Both the position numbers and the translations under genes were made by a program. From Chryseobacterium lathyri (lineage in GTDB: Bacteria > Bacteroidota > Bacteroidia > Flavobacteriales > Weeksellaceae), in NCBI RefSeq assembly GCF_003290185.1, contig NZ_QNFY01000003.1:310001-374000 (forward strand): DNA of 64,000 nucleotides, in the 5' to 3' direction. Under the pieces are notes generated by a model. It was not told where the DNA came from, did no database searches, and worked only from the letters and a program-made list of their open reading frames with translations. Shown piece by piece: positions 53,227 through 62,036 of this stretch (position 1 is the first letter of the stretch; the number at the start of each line of letters is the position of its first letter).

Positions 53227-53942
53227 GGCTGTGTGATTTCTCTGGCTTCCAGTTTTTTAATTAAAGCTGATTTTACCGATGTCAAAGCATGATCTTTCGC
53301 TTCAGCAAAAGAAATATTGTACTTACGGTGTATATTTTTCAGGTCTTCCGGGAATTTTGACAGGAGATCATCATAAAAAGTATCGAGAAATTCAGCGGAA
53401 GGCATTTCATAGCTGATTTTCAGCTGAAAGCGCCTCAGTAAGGCAGTATCAATGATTTCTGCGTGATTTGTAGCACAGATTAAAAGAGCATTTTCAGGAT
53501 AATAATCGATCAGCTGGATCAACGTGTTCACCAGTCTTCTCATTTCGCCTACATCCTTATCGTCGCTCCCTCTTGCTTTCCCAATCTGGTCCAGTTCGTC
53601 CAGAAAAAGGACAGATCTTTCCCTCGCCGCTTTATCAAAGATCATTTTAATATTCTGGGAAGTTTCCCCGATTCGGGACGAAACGATATTGCTCAGGTTT
53701 AAAATCAGGATATTTTTACCCAAAGCATTGGCAACGGCTTTGGCGGTCATGGTTTTTCCGCATCCGGAATTTCCCTGCAGGAGGATTTTATTATTTACCG
53801 GAAGACCATATTCCTGCAGCTCTTTTACATAAGTATGTTCTTTAATGAGCTGTACCAGCTGAGCTCTGTTGTCGTTGCCGAGAAATACGTCATTGAGGGT
53901 TACCTCCTCTTTATCCTGAATGATGAGATTATACAGATTCAT
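53223..53942 (-). CDS. AAA-family ATPase
   Basis: The protein has 239 residues, mostly one AAA domain: Walker A LLQGNSGCGKTMTA (about 55-68), Walker B SVLFLDELDQIG (about 115-126), sensor-1 LLICATNHAE and arginine finger RRFQLKI. It resembles AAA ATPases that partner subtilase-like proteases in Bacteroidota, but no protease is adjacent. The 5' and 3' contexts are a degraded locus, so its original partner may have been lost. Confidence 0.8.
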   Translation of the reverse strand: MNLYNLIIQDKEEVTLNDVFLGNDNRAQLVQLIKEHTYVKELQEYGLPVNNKILLQGNSGCGKTMTAKAVANALGKNILILNLSNIVSSRIGETSQNIKMIFDKAARERSVLFLDELDQIGKARGSDDKDVGEMRRLVNTLIQLIDYYPENALLICATNHAEIIDTALLRRFQLKISYEMPSAEFLDTFYDDLLSKFPEDLKNIHRKYNISFAEAKDHALTSVKSALIKKLEAREITQP

Positions 53943-54283
53943 GCTATAATTTAAAAATAATTTTTATCTGTACAAAGATAAAGCTTTATGGAATGATGAG
54001 TGAAGTCTGAATCAGAATTAGCAGGTAGTCCAGAGCAGGGAAGAGTAGAATATTCAATAAGAACGGGCTAAAGCCTGTTGGCCAGATATTACAAGAAAAG
54101 CCGGACTATTGGTTCGGCTTGACTATTTGGGATATATAAAATTTGCTATGAATTCAGTTGAAGGGATATGTTTTTTGGGCTCTTTTACTCCGGTGAGTAA
54201 AAGAGCAAATCTGACTATTCAGATTAAAAAACATAAACAATACAATTAATATAGATGTTCTATAAGCTTTCCTTAAATAGAAC

Positions 54284-54367
54284 TTAGTTTCTTTCCTCTC
54301 TTTTTACTGTCATAAAGTAAGAAGCGAATACTACTACACATGTTGCGATACCGATGTAAGTTATCAT
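54284..54367 (-). CDS. 27-residue single-span membrane peptide
   Basis: The frame MITYIGIATCVVVFASYFMTVKREERN has one membrane segment (about residues 3-20) and a charged tail. Such tiny proteins act as subunits or regulators of membrane complexes. There is no nearby partner operon. Too short for a normal ORF call, and the case rests on composition alone. Confidence 0.4.
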   Translation of the reverse strand: MITYIGIATCVVVFASYFMTVKREERN

Positions 54368-54774
54368 TTTTTGTTTTATTTAATTATTTGACTTTATTTT
54401 ATCAATTTTCTAATTGCAATATTACAGTTTTCAAATCACGTGCCAAAGCAAATAATTATGATGTATATCAGTATGTTAAGTGTATGAATTGTTAATTTTA
54501 ACAAGCTTTTTGTTTACAAAAAATTAATATATTTTTATGAAATTATTGCTATATTTATTGTCTTATCTGTAAAAAATTAAAAAGTTGACAACTGTTTCAA
54601 TGCTTCTATATTGGACTTGATAAAACAAAAAATTAAAAATGCTGTGCATAACATTCACTTTTCATTTGGGTTTTGAACGTCAGATTTTGGGAAATGGATG
54701 AATTATTATGTTAAGAAAATTTATTTTTCAGGAGTGAATTTTGTGCTTAAATTTTTAAAGCCTGACTAATTTTA

Positions 54775-54840
54775 TGACAGACATTTGTAAATTTTGTCAC
54801 ATGTATTGGAAATAGTGACAGATTGAAACAATTACTGTCA
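54775..54840. promoter_or_regulatory. phased array of two TGACA-N15-TGTCA dyads
   Basis: TGACA begins at 54775, TGTCA at 54795, TGACA at 54816 and TGTCA at 54836. The alternating orientation and 20-21-20 bp spacing put all four boxes about two helical turns apart. The second dyad is stronger (TGACAG/CTGTCA, with ATTG/CAAT inside). It looks like a tandem operator for a dimeric regulator. It lies 260 bp before the SMR gene. Confidence 0.5.
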
Positions 54841-55077
54841 GACATTTTTAAAGAGGATAAGTTTTCTTTTTGTAAATTGTTAATAATAAATACCCTGATA
54901 GATATTCACCAGCAAGGGATATTAAGAGAAGTATTTTCTTAGAGTATTTTTTCCTTCATACACATTAACCAGGGATATAATAAAAATGAAATAGAAGAAG
55001 TTAGATAACATTAATAATACGGAACAATAATGTTGATTTTATTGGTCAGTTTTCAACGTAAAGAAATAGCTTTTCCT

Positions 55078-55085
55078 TATTTTTG
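55078..55085 (+). promoter_or_regulatory. -7 promoter element TATTTTTG of the SMR gene
   Basis: It matches TAnnTTTG, 16 bp before the ATG at 55102. The longer annotated frame from 55030 would start before this promoter and is unlikely. Confidence 0.5.
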
Positions 55086-55101
55086 TAAAAAACAAGCCTG
55101 T

Positions 55102-55437
55102 ATGGGACGCAGTTATATATTCCTTGCATTAGCGATCATATTTGAGATCATAGCAACAACTTTTCTTAAAAAATCTGAAGAGTTTTCAAAGCTTTGGCCT
55201 TCTGTAATTACGGTTATTGGATATGCTGCTGCATTTTATTTTCTGAGCCTGACCCTACGTCAGATCCCTGTCGGAATAACCTATGCAATTTGGTCCGGAG
55301 TGGGGATTGTCTTTATTACACTCATTGGTATTATTGCTTTTAAGCAGGTGCCGGATCTGCCTGCTATCATAGGAATTGCACTGATCGTGATTGGTGTGAT
55401 TGTTATTAATGTATTTTCAAAAATGGGAACGCATTGA
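55102..55437 (+). CDS. small multidrug resistance (SMR/EmrE-type) efflux pump
   Basis: From the ATG at 55102 the protein has 111 residues. The four membrane helices are those of SMR proteins: SYIFLALAIIFEIIATTFLKKSEEF (with the conserved Glu), VITVIGYAAAFYFLSLTL, ITYAIWSGVGIVFITLIGII and LPAIIGIALIVIGVIVINVF. It exports cationic drugs in exchange for protons as a dual-topology dimer. It has its own promoter. Confidence 0.92.
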   Translation: MGRSYIFLALAIIFEIIATTFLKKSEEFSKLWPSVITVIGYAAAFYFLSLTLRQIPVGITYAIWSGVGIVFITLIGIIAFKQVPDLPAIIGIALIVIGVIVINVFSKMGTH

Positions 55438-55616
55438 TTTTTTAATTAAGATTTAAAGATTTCAGACATTAAATTGAGTATGGGTTTTAAATGGGTTTTA
55501 AAGCTGAGCTTAGGATAAAGTTCAGCATAGTCATTTAAGGGTTTAGTTTAAAACCGATTCAAAAATTCTGGTTTTGCTTTTCCAGGAACTCTTGAATGGT
55601 TTTCAGAAATTTGAAA

Positions 55617-56588
55617 TTATTTTGCTCTCGGTTTTCCAAACGGATTATAAGATACCCCGATATTGAAATAAAATGAAGGTTTGTAGCTGGCTTCAAAAAT
55701 ATAATCTTTAAAAGATTCCTCCTTATCAAACACTCTTGCCTGCGGAACTGCCCTGATCCCGGTTTTTAAAGTTCCTATAAAATTACTGCCGAGATTATGT
55801 TCATAAATAGCCCCGGAATTGATTTCCAGCTGCCGGAATTCATAAGTTCTGGTATTCCGGTAAATATAAAATGATGTATTCTCCATTTCTGTTCCCAGGG
55901 AAATCCTGCCGTTGGCAAAAATATCCTTTCTGATCAGTAACTTTTTAGGAAGAAGAATATCCAGTACCCAACCGTTGTTGAATCTGTTTTCATAAGTAAA
56001 TATCGGAAGTAAAGGAATCTGCGCGCTGGGATCAATAAACCCGGCCAGGCCCACCAGCATTTTTGTCTTTGGAGTAGCTTTTAAAACAACAGAAGCAGTC
56101 AGCATCCCTCTGATTCTTTCAAAATGCCGGTCGCTTCCGTCCACTGAAGCAGTGGCGGTATATATTGCTGTTTTATTGAGTAATTTTGTAAAATAACTCA
56201 GGTTGACCGCTTCGGAATGATAATGATAATCATTCTTTTTATCTGTTTCGGATAAAACCGGTGCTTCCGTATTGAATACTGTATAACGGTAATTCAGGGT
56301 AGTACTTAACAGCAGGTTTTTCTTTTTGATGAAATAAATATTGGCATTGGCTTTTAGCTGCTGGAAGCTTTTCACCTTGTTGTCAGGTAAATCCGCCCCT
56401 TGAAGTTTCGAAGAGAATTGATAAGGTGTAGTTACGGTATAATCAATATTAAAATCGCGGGTCTGTGGAAATTTATCAGCAAAAAATGCTCTTACTTTCA
56501 GCGGAATGCTGTCTCTTTTTTGGGCCGAAGCAATATTCTTTAAAGGAAGCATGGCAAGTGGAACAAAAACTTTTCTCAGTGTTTTCAT
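55617..56588 (-). CDS. DUF6268-like outer membrane beta-barrel protein
   Basis: The protein has 323 residues with an N-terminal signal-like stretch (MKTLRKVFVPLAMLPLKNIASAQ). The rest is rich in alternating amphipathic strands (NANIYFIKKKNLLLSTTLNYRYTVF, then MLVGLAGFIDPSAQIPLLPIF). It ends with an aromatic strand (SFYFNIGVSYNPFG), typical of outer-membrane barrels. It follows the 56592 gene with a 3-bp gap, so it is cotranscribed. Confidence 0.7.
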   Translation of the reverse strand: MKTLRKVFVPLAMLPLKNIASAQKRDSIPLKVRAFFADKFPQTRDFNIDYTVTTPYQFSSKLQGADLPDNKVKSFQQLKANANIYFIKKKNLLLSTTLNYRYTVFNTEAPVLSETDKKNDYHYHSEAVNLSYFTKLLNKTAIYTATASVDGSDRHFERIRGMLTASVVLKATPKTKMLVGLAGFIDPSAQIPLLPIFTYENRFNNGWVLDILLPKKLLIRKDIFANGRISLGTEMENTSFYIYRNTRTYEFRQLEINSGAIYEHNLGSNFIGTLKTGIRAVPQARVFDKEESFKDYIFEASYKPSFYFNIGVSYNPFGKPRAK

Positions 56589-56591
56589 AGT

Positions 56592-57026
56592 TTATTTTAA
56601 AGTATGGATGACAGATTGGAAAAAATGGAACACGAATATTTTGTCATAAAATATCTCTAGACTATTCTCAATAATAAAATCAGTATGACGGAACGTGTCG
56701 GAAACAGCATCTTCCTCCACGAAGACAAACCAGACTTCTTTAAGCAGGTTCCGTCTTTTGTACTCCTCAAAGGCATTCCAGTCGAACGGGGCAGAATGTT
56801 TAAGATTATAAAATAAAATTCCTTTTCTGATACCATTTTCTTCTACGGTATTAATAGGATGTTTAATGTAGTTTAAAATCCTGATGTCCGAATGATAGCA
56901 TTCTGCGAAATGATGCAGGTCGATCATCTGTATGATCTTCTCTTCTTGCTGGGATTCTGTCATATAAAAACATTCTGAGGTTATTTCTTCTGTGAGTTCC
57001 TGAAAAACGGCTAATTCCATAAGCAT
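56592..57026 (-). CDS. hypothetical protein, first gene of the LytTR-linked envelope operon
   Basis: The protein has 144 residues (ATG at 57026, or 57020). It is acidic and shows QEEKIIQMIDLHHFAECYHSDIRILNYIKHP and IFVFHFFQSVIHTL, with no signal peptide and no known domain. It is divergent from a LytS/LytTR pair, and the shared intergenic region holds a symmetric array of likely LytTR sites, so it is probably a target of that regulator. Confidence 0.6.
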   Translation of the reverse strand: MLMELAVFQELTEEITSECFYMTESQQEEKIIQMIDLHHFAECYHSDIRILNYIKHPINTVEENGIRKGILFYNLKHSAPFDWNAFEEYKRRNLLKEVWFVFVEEDAVSDTFRHTDFIIENSLEIFYDKIFVFHFFQSVIHTLK

Positions 57027-57074
57027 AAAAATTCAGGGCAAAGGAAGACAGAATAATAGAGCAGGAATTTTTTT

Positions 57075-57152
57075 TTATACCAAACCGCTTCTATTTTATA
57101 CGAAATCCTTATACTTTATAATTCGTATAAAAAAATGCAGGGTTTGTATAAT
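57075..57152. promoter_or_regulatory. symmetric four-box operator array, probable LytTR binding sites
   Basis: Four related 11-bp boxes are present: TTATACCAAAC at 57075, TTATACGAAAT at 57096, and, on the other strand, boxes at 57121-57131 (TTTATACGAAT) and 57142-57152 (ATTATACAAAC). Each same-strand pair is spaced exactly 21 bp. The two pairs mirror each other about 57113. This matches the direct-repeat spacing bound by LytTR domains, one pair per divergent gene. Confidence 0.65.
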
Positions 57153-57179
57153 ATTGTGGGGACTTCTTGCGTTATTCTC

Positions 57180-57187
57180 TATTTTTG
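57180..57187 (+). promoter_or_regulatory. -7 promoter element TATTTTTG of the LytS/LytTR pair
   Basis: It matches TAnnTTTG, 26 bp before the kinase ATG and 27 bp after the last operator box. No good -33 element is present, which fits a promoter that needs activation. Confidence 0.5.
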
Positions 57188-57213
57188 TTCTGTATTAAAA
57201 CCGGCAGAATACT

Positions 57214-58290
57214 ATGAAATACAGCGCACTAAAATTTAAGGAAACACTTGTCATGGACTTTCTGGTTGAAGACCGGTTTAAGTTCCGCAGGCACTTGCTG
57301 TTCCTTATTTTCTTTTTCTTCCTGCTGTACAGCGCAAGATTCTGGCATTGGTATTCCGGAATTTATCAGTATTATGTTTTATTGTTTGTATATGCTATAC
57401 TGATTGTAATGGTATATATTAATATCTATGTTCTGGTGCCAAAATTTTTCTTTAAAACAAAATATATTACCTATCTGATTCTTCTGGTGCTTATGGGGGT
57501 GATCGGATTGAATATGATAGGCAACGGTTTTAAATTTTTTTTTGAAGATTTCAGAGTGGAAAATATTAAGAAGGAAGGGGAGAAGGGCAGCATCTATGAA
57601 GGGATATTAATGTGCATCCCGATTATTTTGACCACAACTACAGTGAAGCTGCTTCAGAAATGGATCAATGATACCAAAAGAATAACCGAGCTCAACAATC
57701 TTACATTGCAGATGGAGCTGAATGAACTCCGCAACCAGATCAACCCGCATTTTCTCTTTAATATGCTGAATAATGTAAAAGCATTGACCAGAACAGATCC
57801 TGAAAAAGCATCCGCAGTAATTGTTAAACTTTCAGAGTTTTTAAGGTACCAGCTGTATGAAAATGGAGAAGAAAAAACCCTCCTGACTTCGGAAATAGAT
57901 TTTCTGTCCAATTTCCTTAATCTTGAAAAAATAAGAAGAGAAAATTTTTCCTTTGATATTAATGCAGAAACAGAAGGCAGAGCTTTAAAAAGTACTTTTA
58001 TTCCTCCCAACTTATTTACCACTTTTGTTGAAAATGCTGTAAAGCACAGTGTAGATATCAGCAGTAAAACATCGTATGTGACAATACATATAAGTGTTGA
58101 AAACAAAAGTCTCCATTTCACCTGCACCAATTCAATGAATCCAAGCCTGACTATATCCAGTACAAACTACAGCGGTCTGGGACTTGCCAATATTAAAAGA
58201 AGGCTCGAGCTCCTCTACGGAAACACCTTCAGCCTGGAAATCATTTCCGGAGAAAAAAAATACACCGTTAACTTAAAAATTCCTGTATGA
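57214..58290 (+). CDS. LytS-type sensor histidine kinase
   Basis: The protein has 358 residues with four membrane segments in the first 150 residues. The catalytic part shows the phospho-acceptor His in QINPHFLFNMLNNVKAL, the N box VENAVKHSVD and the G box GLGLANIKRRL. It overlaps the response regulator gene by 4 bp (ATGA). It is a paralogue of the kinase at 25940-26956. Confidence 0.92.
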   Translation: MKYSALKFKETLVMDFLVEDRFKFRRHLLFLIFFFFLLYSARFWHWYSGIYQYYVLLFVYAILIVMVYINIYVLVPKFFFKTKYITYLILLVLMGVIGLNMIGNGFKFFFEDFRVENIKKEGEKGSIYEGILMCIPIILTTTTVKLLQKWINDTKRITELNNLTLQMELNELRNQINPHFLFNMLNNVKALTRTDPEKASAVIVKLSEFLRYQLYENGEEKTLLTSEIDFLSNFLNLEKIRRENFSFDINAETEGRALKSTFIPPNLFTTFVENAVKHSVDISSKTSYVTIHISVENKSLHFTCTNSMNPSLTISSTNYSGLGLANIKRRLELLYGNTFSLEIISGEKKYTVNLKIPV

Positions 58291-59012
58291 ACTGTATTAT
58301 AGTAGATGACGAACCTTTGGCAAGAACAGAAATGCGTTCGCTGATTAATGAAACATCAAAAGCCGAAATCCTGGGAGAATTTTCCAATGCTCCTTCAGCT
58401 CTGGATTTCCTTAAAACAAATGATGTAGATCTTATCTTCCTGGATATCGAAATGCCAATGGTAACCGGGTTGGAATTTGCCGAAATGCTTCCCAAAAAGT
58501 CCCTGATTATTTTTACCACAGCCTATGCCCAGTATGCCTTGAAAAGCTATGAACTGGAAGCTGTAGATTACCTGCTGAAGCCGATAGACGCCAAAAGACT
58601 GGATAAGGCTATAGAAAAGGCTGTTCTTTACACAGAGCTTTTATCCAAAGACACCGTAAAAAATACAGTAGAGTCCAATACGGCAGATTTTTTATTCATC
58701 AAAGCAGACCGGAGATTCTATAAGATCAGCTTTTCAGATATTAAATTTATAGAAGGTTTGAAAGACTATGTTGTCATCCACACCAGGCAGCAGAAACTCA
58801 TTACAGCCATGAACCTGAAAACCATCCACCAGAAAATTTCGTGGGAAACCTTTCTTCGCGTAAGCAAATCTTATGTAGTCAATTTTGATTTTATTGATTC
58901 ATTTGATAATCATAATATCTATATTGATGAATCTGAGATTCCCCTGGGTGAAGTCTACAGATCCGATTTTTTTACAAAATATGCCGGTGGATTTCTGAAT
59001 TCTGAGGGATAG
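58287..59012 (+). CDS. LytTR-family response regulator
   Basis: The protein has 241 residues. The receiver has the phospho-acceptor Asp in DLIFLDIEMPMVTG (about residue 54) and the conserved Lys in YLLKPIDAKRL. The LytTR domain spans about 130-235 (FLFIKADRRFYKISFSDIKFIEGLKDYVVIHT). It would bind the array at 57075-57152, regulating its own operon and the divergent one. Confidence 0.92.
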   Translation: MNCIIVDDEPLARTEMRSLINETSKAEILGEFSNAPSALDFLKTNDVDLIFLDIEMPMVTGLEFAEMLPKKSLIIFTTAYAQYALKSYELEAVDYLLKPIDAKRLDKAIEKAVLYTELLSKDTVKNTVESNTADFLFIKADRRFYKISFSDIKFIEGLKDYVVIHTRQQKLITAMNLKTIHQKISWETFLRVSKSYVVNFDFIDSFDNHNIYIDESEIPLGEVYRSDFFTKYAGGFLNSEG

Positions 59013-59013
59013 A

Positions 59014-59640
59014 TTACCGCTTTCGTCCTGTAAAACGGATTACAGAACCTGTTCCGTTGTGAAATAAGCCTTCACTGAGTTCTATTTCTTTTTCTTCCAG
59101 CTGTATAATATCATAATTGGGAAAATCAGCTTTGATCTCATCCATTGAGAATAACGACCCAATATCTTTGGGGCCGCCAACCTTCTCATTTTTGGTTACA
59201 TAATCCAGGTGATTTTTGCTGAATGCTTCAAAAATAATAATTCCTCCTTTACGCAGATACCGGTCCAGCATCTGATGAACGGAAGATTTGATTTCAGCCG
59301 GAAAGTGTGCATAAATAAGAGCAATGGTATCGAACTGGTCCGTCTGAAAGTTCAGGGCCTCAAGCTCACCAATCTGATAGTCAATCACTACGTTTTGACT
59401 ATCAGCAAGCCGTAGCGCTTTACTTTTACCTTCGTTGCTGATATCAAAAGCGGAAACCTTCCATCCTTTTGTTGCTGTAAAAACAGCATTCCGGCCTTCA
59501 CCTTCCGCGGGAAACAGGATAGTGCCGGGGTCTAATTTTTCTAACTGTTCTTTTAAATAATTATTGGGCTCTGTTCCGTAAGCGAATTCTTCACTGCTGT
59601 ACCTGTCATTCCATCTGTCAAGCCATGTATTATCTGTCAT
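59014..59640 (-). CDS. class I SAM-dependent methyltransferase, TehB/thiopurine-type
   Basis: The protein has 208 residues. It begins [21 protein letters not shown], typical of tellurite-resistance/thiopurine S-methyltransferase-like proteins. The SAM-binding motif I is [16 protein letters not shown], and [11 protein letters not shown] marks motif IV. The substrate is unknown; metalloid or thiol methylation is plausible. It is tail to tail with the LytTR gene. Confidence 0.85.
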   Translation of the reverse strand: MTDNTWLDRWNDRYSSEEFAYGTEPNNYLKEQLEKLDPGTILFPAEGEGRNAVFTATKGWKVSAFDISNEGKSKALRLADSQNVVIDYQIGELEALNFQTDQFDTIALIYAHFPAEIKSSVHQMLDRYLRKGGIIIFEAFSKNHLDYVTKNEKVGGPKDIGSLFSMDEIKADFPNYDIIQLEEKEIELSEGLFHNGTGSVIRFTGRKR

Positions 59641-59815
59641 TTGTAAGAATGTAAGTGTTATTTGGTTATTTGTTGCTCATCAGTCACTGATGAATCATAG
59701 TTTTCATTGAAGACCCAAATATAGGATGTTTCCAGCCGTTTCCGTGAATGGAAAAAGCACTGGTGAAAATAGATTTTGTAAATAGGTTTTTGAAATGAAG
59801 GCTGCCGTAAATTTT

Positions 59816-60550
59816 TTAATAGAGCTTCTGATCCTTTTCGCAGTAGAAGCTTCGCCTTTTTCCCAGTCCCGTCTGTTTCTTCACGAGTTTCTGCCCGCAT
59901 TTCGGACATGTTGTTTTGGTATGGACGAGCCAGTGTTTCTTTAAAACAAATTCTCGCTTCCATTCCAGGAATTCAAAACTGTAATTTCGGGCTTCAGCGA
60001 TAAGTTCCTTAAGTTTTTTTGCAGGCAGATTCCCTATTTTGCTTTCCGGCTGAACGCCAATTCTGAACAGAACCTCGTTTTTGATAATATTTCCCACACC
60101 TGAAAAAATATCCTGATCCATCAGAGCATCACAGACCATCATTTCCGGTTTGGATTTCAGTTTCTTTTCTGCTTTTTCAGGGTTCCATATATCACTCATG
60201 ACGTCGGCTTCCCAGTCTATCCCGGATAAAAATTCTAACTCTACAGATTTGACGGAGCAGGTGTAGAAATAGATGCTTCCGGTTTTGAAATGAATTGACA
60301 GGCGCAGGCTTTTATCCGGTTTGGTCTGTTCATCAATACTGTATGATCCGAACATCAGCAAATGAATTCGAATGGCTGTATTGTCTAAAACAAGATATGT
60401 CTGTTTTCCGAATGTGCGGATTTCGCGAAGTGTTTGGCCAATCAATGGTTCTTTCTCGAATTTGGCATTGCCTGAAGCTTCCGTTACTTGATGTCCGGTA
60501 AACGGCTGCAGGCTTTCTTTCATTAAAATAATGGATGGTCCTTCAGGCAT
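59816..60550 (-). CDS. Fpg/Nei-family DNA glycosylase (endonuclease VIII-like)
   Basis: From the ATG at 60550 the protein has 244 residues and begins MPEGPSIILMKESL, with catalytic Pro 2 and Glu 3. The H2TH region contains MDQDIFSGVGNIIKNEVLFRIG. A C-terminal zinc finger region begins CPKCGQKLVKKQTGLGKRR and ends FYCEKDQ, with three cysteines where four are usual. It removes oxidised bases. The upstream frame from 60643 would run into the divergent dgt promoter. Confidence 0.9.
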   Translation of the reverse strand: MPEGPSIILMKESLQPFTGHQVTEASGNAKFEKEPLIGQTLREIRTFGKQTYLVLDNTAIRIHLLMFGSYSIDEQTKPDKSLRLSIHFKTGSIYFYTCSVKSVELEFLSGIDWEADVMSDIWNPEKAEKKLKSKPEMMVCDALMDQDIFSGVGNIIKNEVLFRIGVQPESKIGNLPAKKLKELIAEARNYSFEFLEWKREFVLKKHWLVHTKTTCPKCGQKLVKKQTGLGKRRSFYCEKDQKLY

Positions 60551-60605
60551 GGCTTTACTTTTCAACAAAAGTTCAAATACTATTCCGTAAAAATAAAATT
60601 TGGAG

Positions 60606-60613
60606 TAATTTTG
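60606..60613 (+). promoter_or_regulatory. -7 promoter element TAATTTTG of dgt
   Basis: It matches TAnnTTTG, only 4 bp before the first ATG of dgt at 60618, implying a leaderless or nearly leaderless mRNA. No TTTG is present 19 bp upstream. Confidence 0.5.
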
Positions 60614-60617
60614 AAAA

Positions 60618-61976
60618 ATGATGAATTTAAACCAGATTTTCACGAATCAGCGTACAGGAAACAATCCGCATACTAAAGCTTCAAGAACTGATTTTCAGAG
60701 AGATTTTGATAGAATTATCTTTTCTTCTGCTTTCAGAAGGCTGCAGAATAAGACTCAGGTTTTTCCTCTTCCCGGGAGTGTTTTTGTGCATAACAGGCTG
60801 ACACACTCACTGGAAGTTTCGTCAGTAGGCAGAAGTTTAGGAAGTATTATCGGGGAATTTATCTTTGAAACCTATAAAAATGACCTTACGGAAGATTCTA
60901 AAAATTTTTATCTTCATAATTTAGGAAATGTAATTGCTGCGGCATGTCTGTGTCATGATGTCGGAAATCCGGCTTTCGGACATTCCGGGGAAGATGCAAT
61001 TGCGAGCTATTTTGAGAGGAATGAAAAGGATCTGAAGCTGAAATTTAATGAAAAAGAATGGGCAGATCTTGTTAATTTTGAAGGAAATGCCAATGCTATA
61101 AGAGTTCTGGCCCAACGTCAGCAGGGAAAAGATGATGGAGGAATCCAGCTTACTTTTTCTACTTTAGCGAGTATTGCAAAATATCCGTGTGAAGCCGTTG
61201 CCAGGAAAAAAGGGATCATTCACAGAAAGAAATTCGGGTTTTTCCAGAATGAGAAAGATATTTTCCTTGAAATAGCAAAAGCAACGAATCTGATCTTGGA
61301 AAATGAAGAACCTTATATATTCAAAAGGCATCCTTTCGTATGGCTTGTAGAAGCAGCAGATGATATCTGTTACAATATTATTGATATGGAAGATGCACAC
61401 CGATTGGGAATTGTATCCACTGCAGACTGTGAGAACCTGTTTTTTGAACTGATCAAATCTGAAAGCAATGATACGGACAGGGTGAAAAATAAGCTGGCTT
61501 CCATTTCCAATGAAAATGAAAAGATCTCTTACCTGAGAGCAAAAACGATTAATGCCCTGATCAATAAATCCCTTGAAATTTACAAACATAATTTCGAGAA
61601 CATCCTTCAGGGAAATCTGGATAACGGGCTCCTGGATATTTATAAATCAGAGAACCGCGCCCTGCAGGACATCGAGGCGTTCTCCATTGAAAAGATTTAT
61701 AATCATAAAGCCGTAGTAGAAATTGAAAATGCCGGTTACAATGTAATGTATGAACTTCTGGATCATTTTATTCCCTCTATTCTGAAACCTGAGGATGAAA
61801 GAAAATCTTACGATAAAAAAGCATTGAAACTGCTTCCGAGACAATTCGTTTACGAAGAAGGAACGGATTATCAGAAAGTACTTGGTGTGGTAGATTTCGT
61901 TTCAGGAATGACTGATAATTTTGCAACCGATCTTTACAGAAAGATCAAAGGGATTGATATAGGAATGACGGTTTAA
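60618..61976 (+). CDS. dgt: dGTP triphosphohydrolase
   Basis: The protein has 452 residues; the second Met at 60621 is an equally possible start. The HD-domain motifs are clear: RLTHSLEVSSVGRSLG, then CLCHDVGNPAFGHSGEDA, then WLVEAADDICYNIIDMEDA. It cleaves dGTP to deoxyguanosine and triphosphate, controlling the dNTP pool. It is divergent from the DNA glycosylase, a sensible pairing for nucleotide quality control. Confidence 0.93.
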   Translation: MMNLNQIFTNQRTGNNPHTKASRTDFQRDFDRIIFSSAFRRLQNKTQVFPLPGSVFVHNRLTHSLEVSSVGRSLGSIIGEFIFETYKNDLTEDSKNFYLHNLGNVIAAACLCHDVGNPAFGHSGEDAIASYFERNEKDLKLKFNEKEWADLVNFEGNANAIRVLAQRQQGKDDGGIQLTFSTLASIAKYPCEAVARKKGIIHRKKFGFFQNEKDIFLEIAKATNLILENEEPYIFKRHPFVWLVEAADDICYNIIDMEDAHRLGIVSTADCENLFFELIKSESNDTDRVKNKLASISNENEKISYLRAKTINALINKSLEIYKHNFENILQGNLDNGLLDIYKSENRALQDIEAFSIEKIYNHKAVVEIENAGYNVMYELLDHFIPSILKPEDERKSYDKKALKLLPRQFVYEEGTDYQKVLGVVDFVSGMTDNFATDLYRKIKGIDIGMTV

Positions 61977-62003
61977 TCTGAACAACAATAAACATTCAAA
62001 ATA

Positions 62004-62031
62004 AAAACTCCCGGAATTTTCCGGGAGTTTT
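62004..62031. terminator. bidirectional terminator between dgt and DUF4377 gene
   Basis: AAAACTCCCGGAA and TTCCGGGAGTTTT pair perfectly around a 2-base loop, with flanking A/T runs. The genes converge here. Confidence 0.9.
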
Positions 62032-62036
62032 GTGTA

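Larger units (their letters stand above)
53943..55101. other. 1.1-kb mostly non-coding region
   Basis: It contains a degenerate GGGCTAAAGCC repeat (54062-54080), the short peptide gene at 54284-54367, the operator-like TGACA/TGTCA array (54775-54840) and the SMR promoter. The rest, about 54400-54770, is AT-rich with no recognisable gene or RNA. The length is unusual for this window. Confidence 0.6.

Noticed and set aside
54284..54367. Assignment of the tiny membrane peptide as KdpF
   Set aside because: Size is similar, but there is no kdpA gene nearby and the sequence does not match the KdpF consensus I know.
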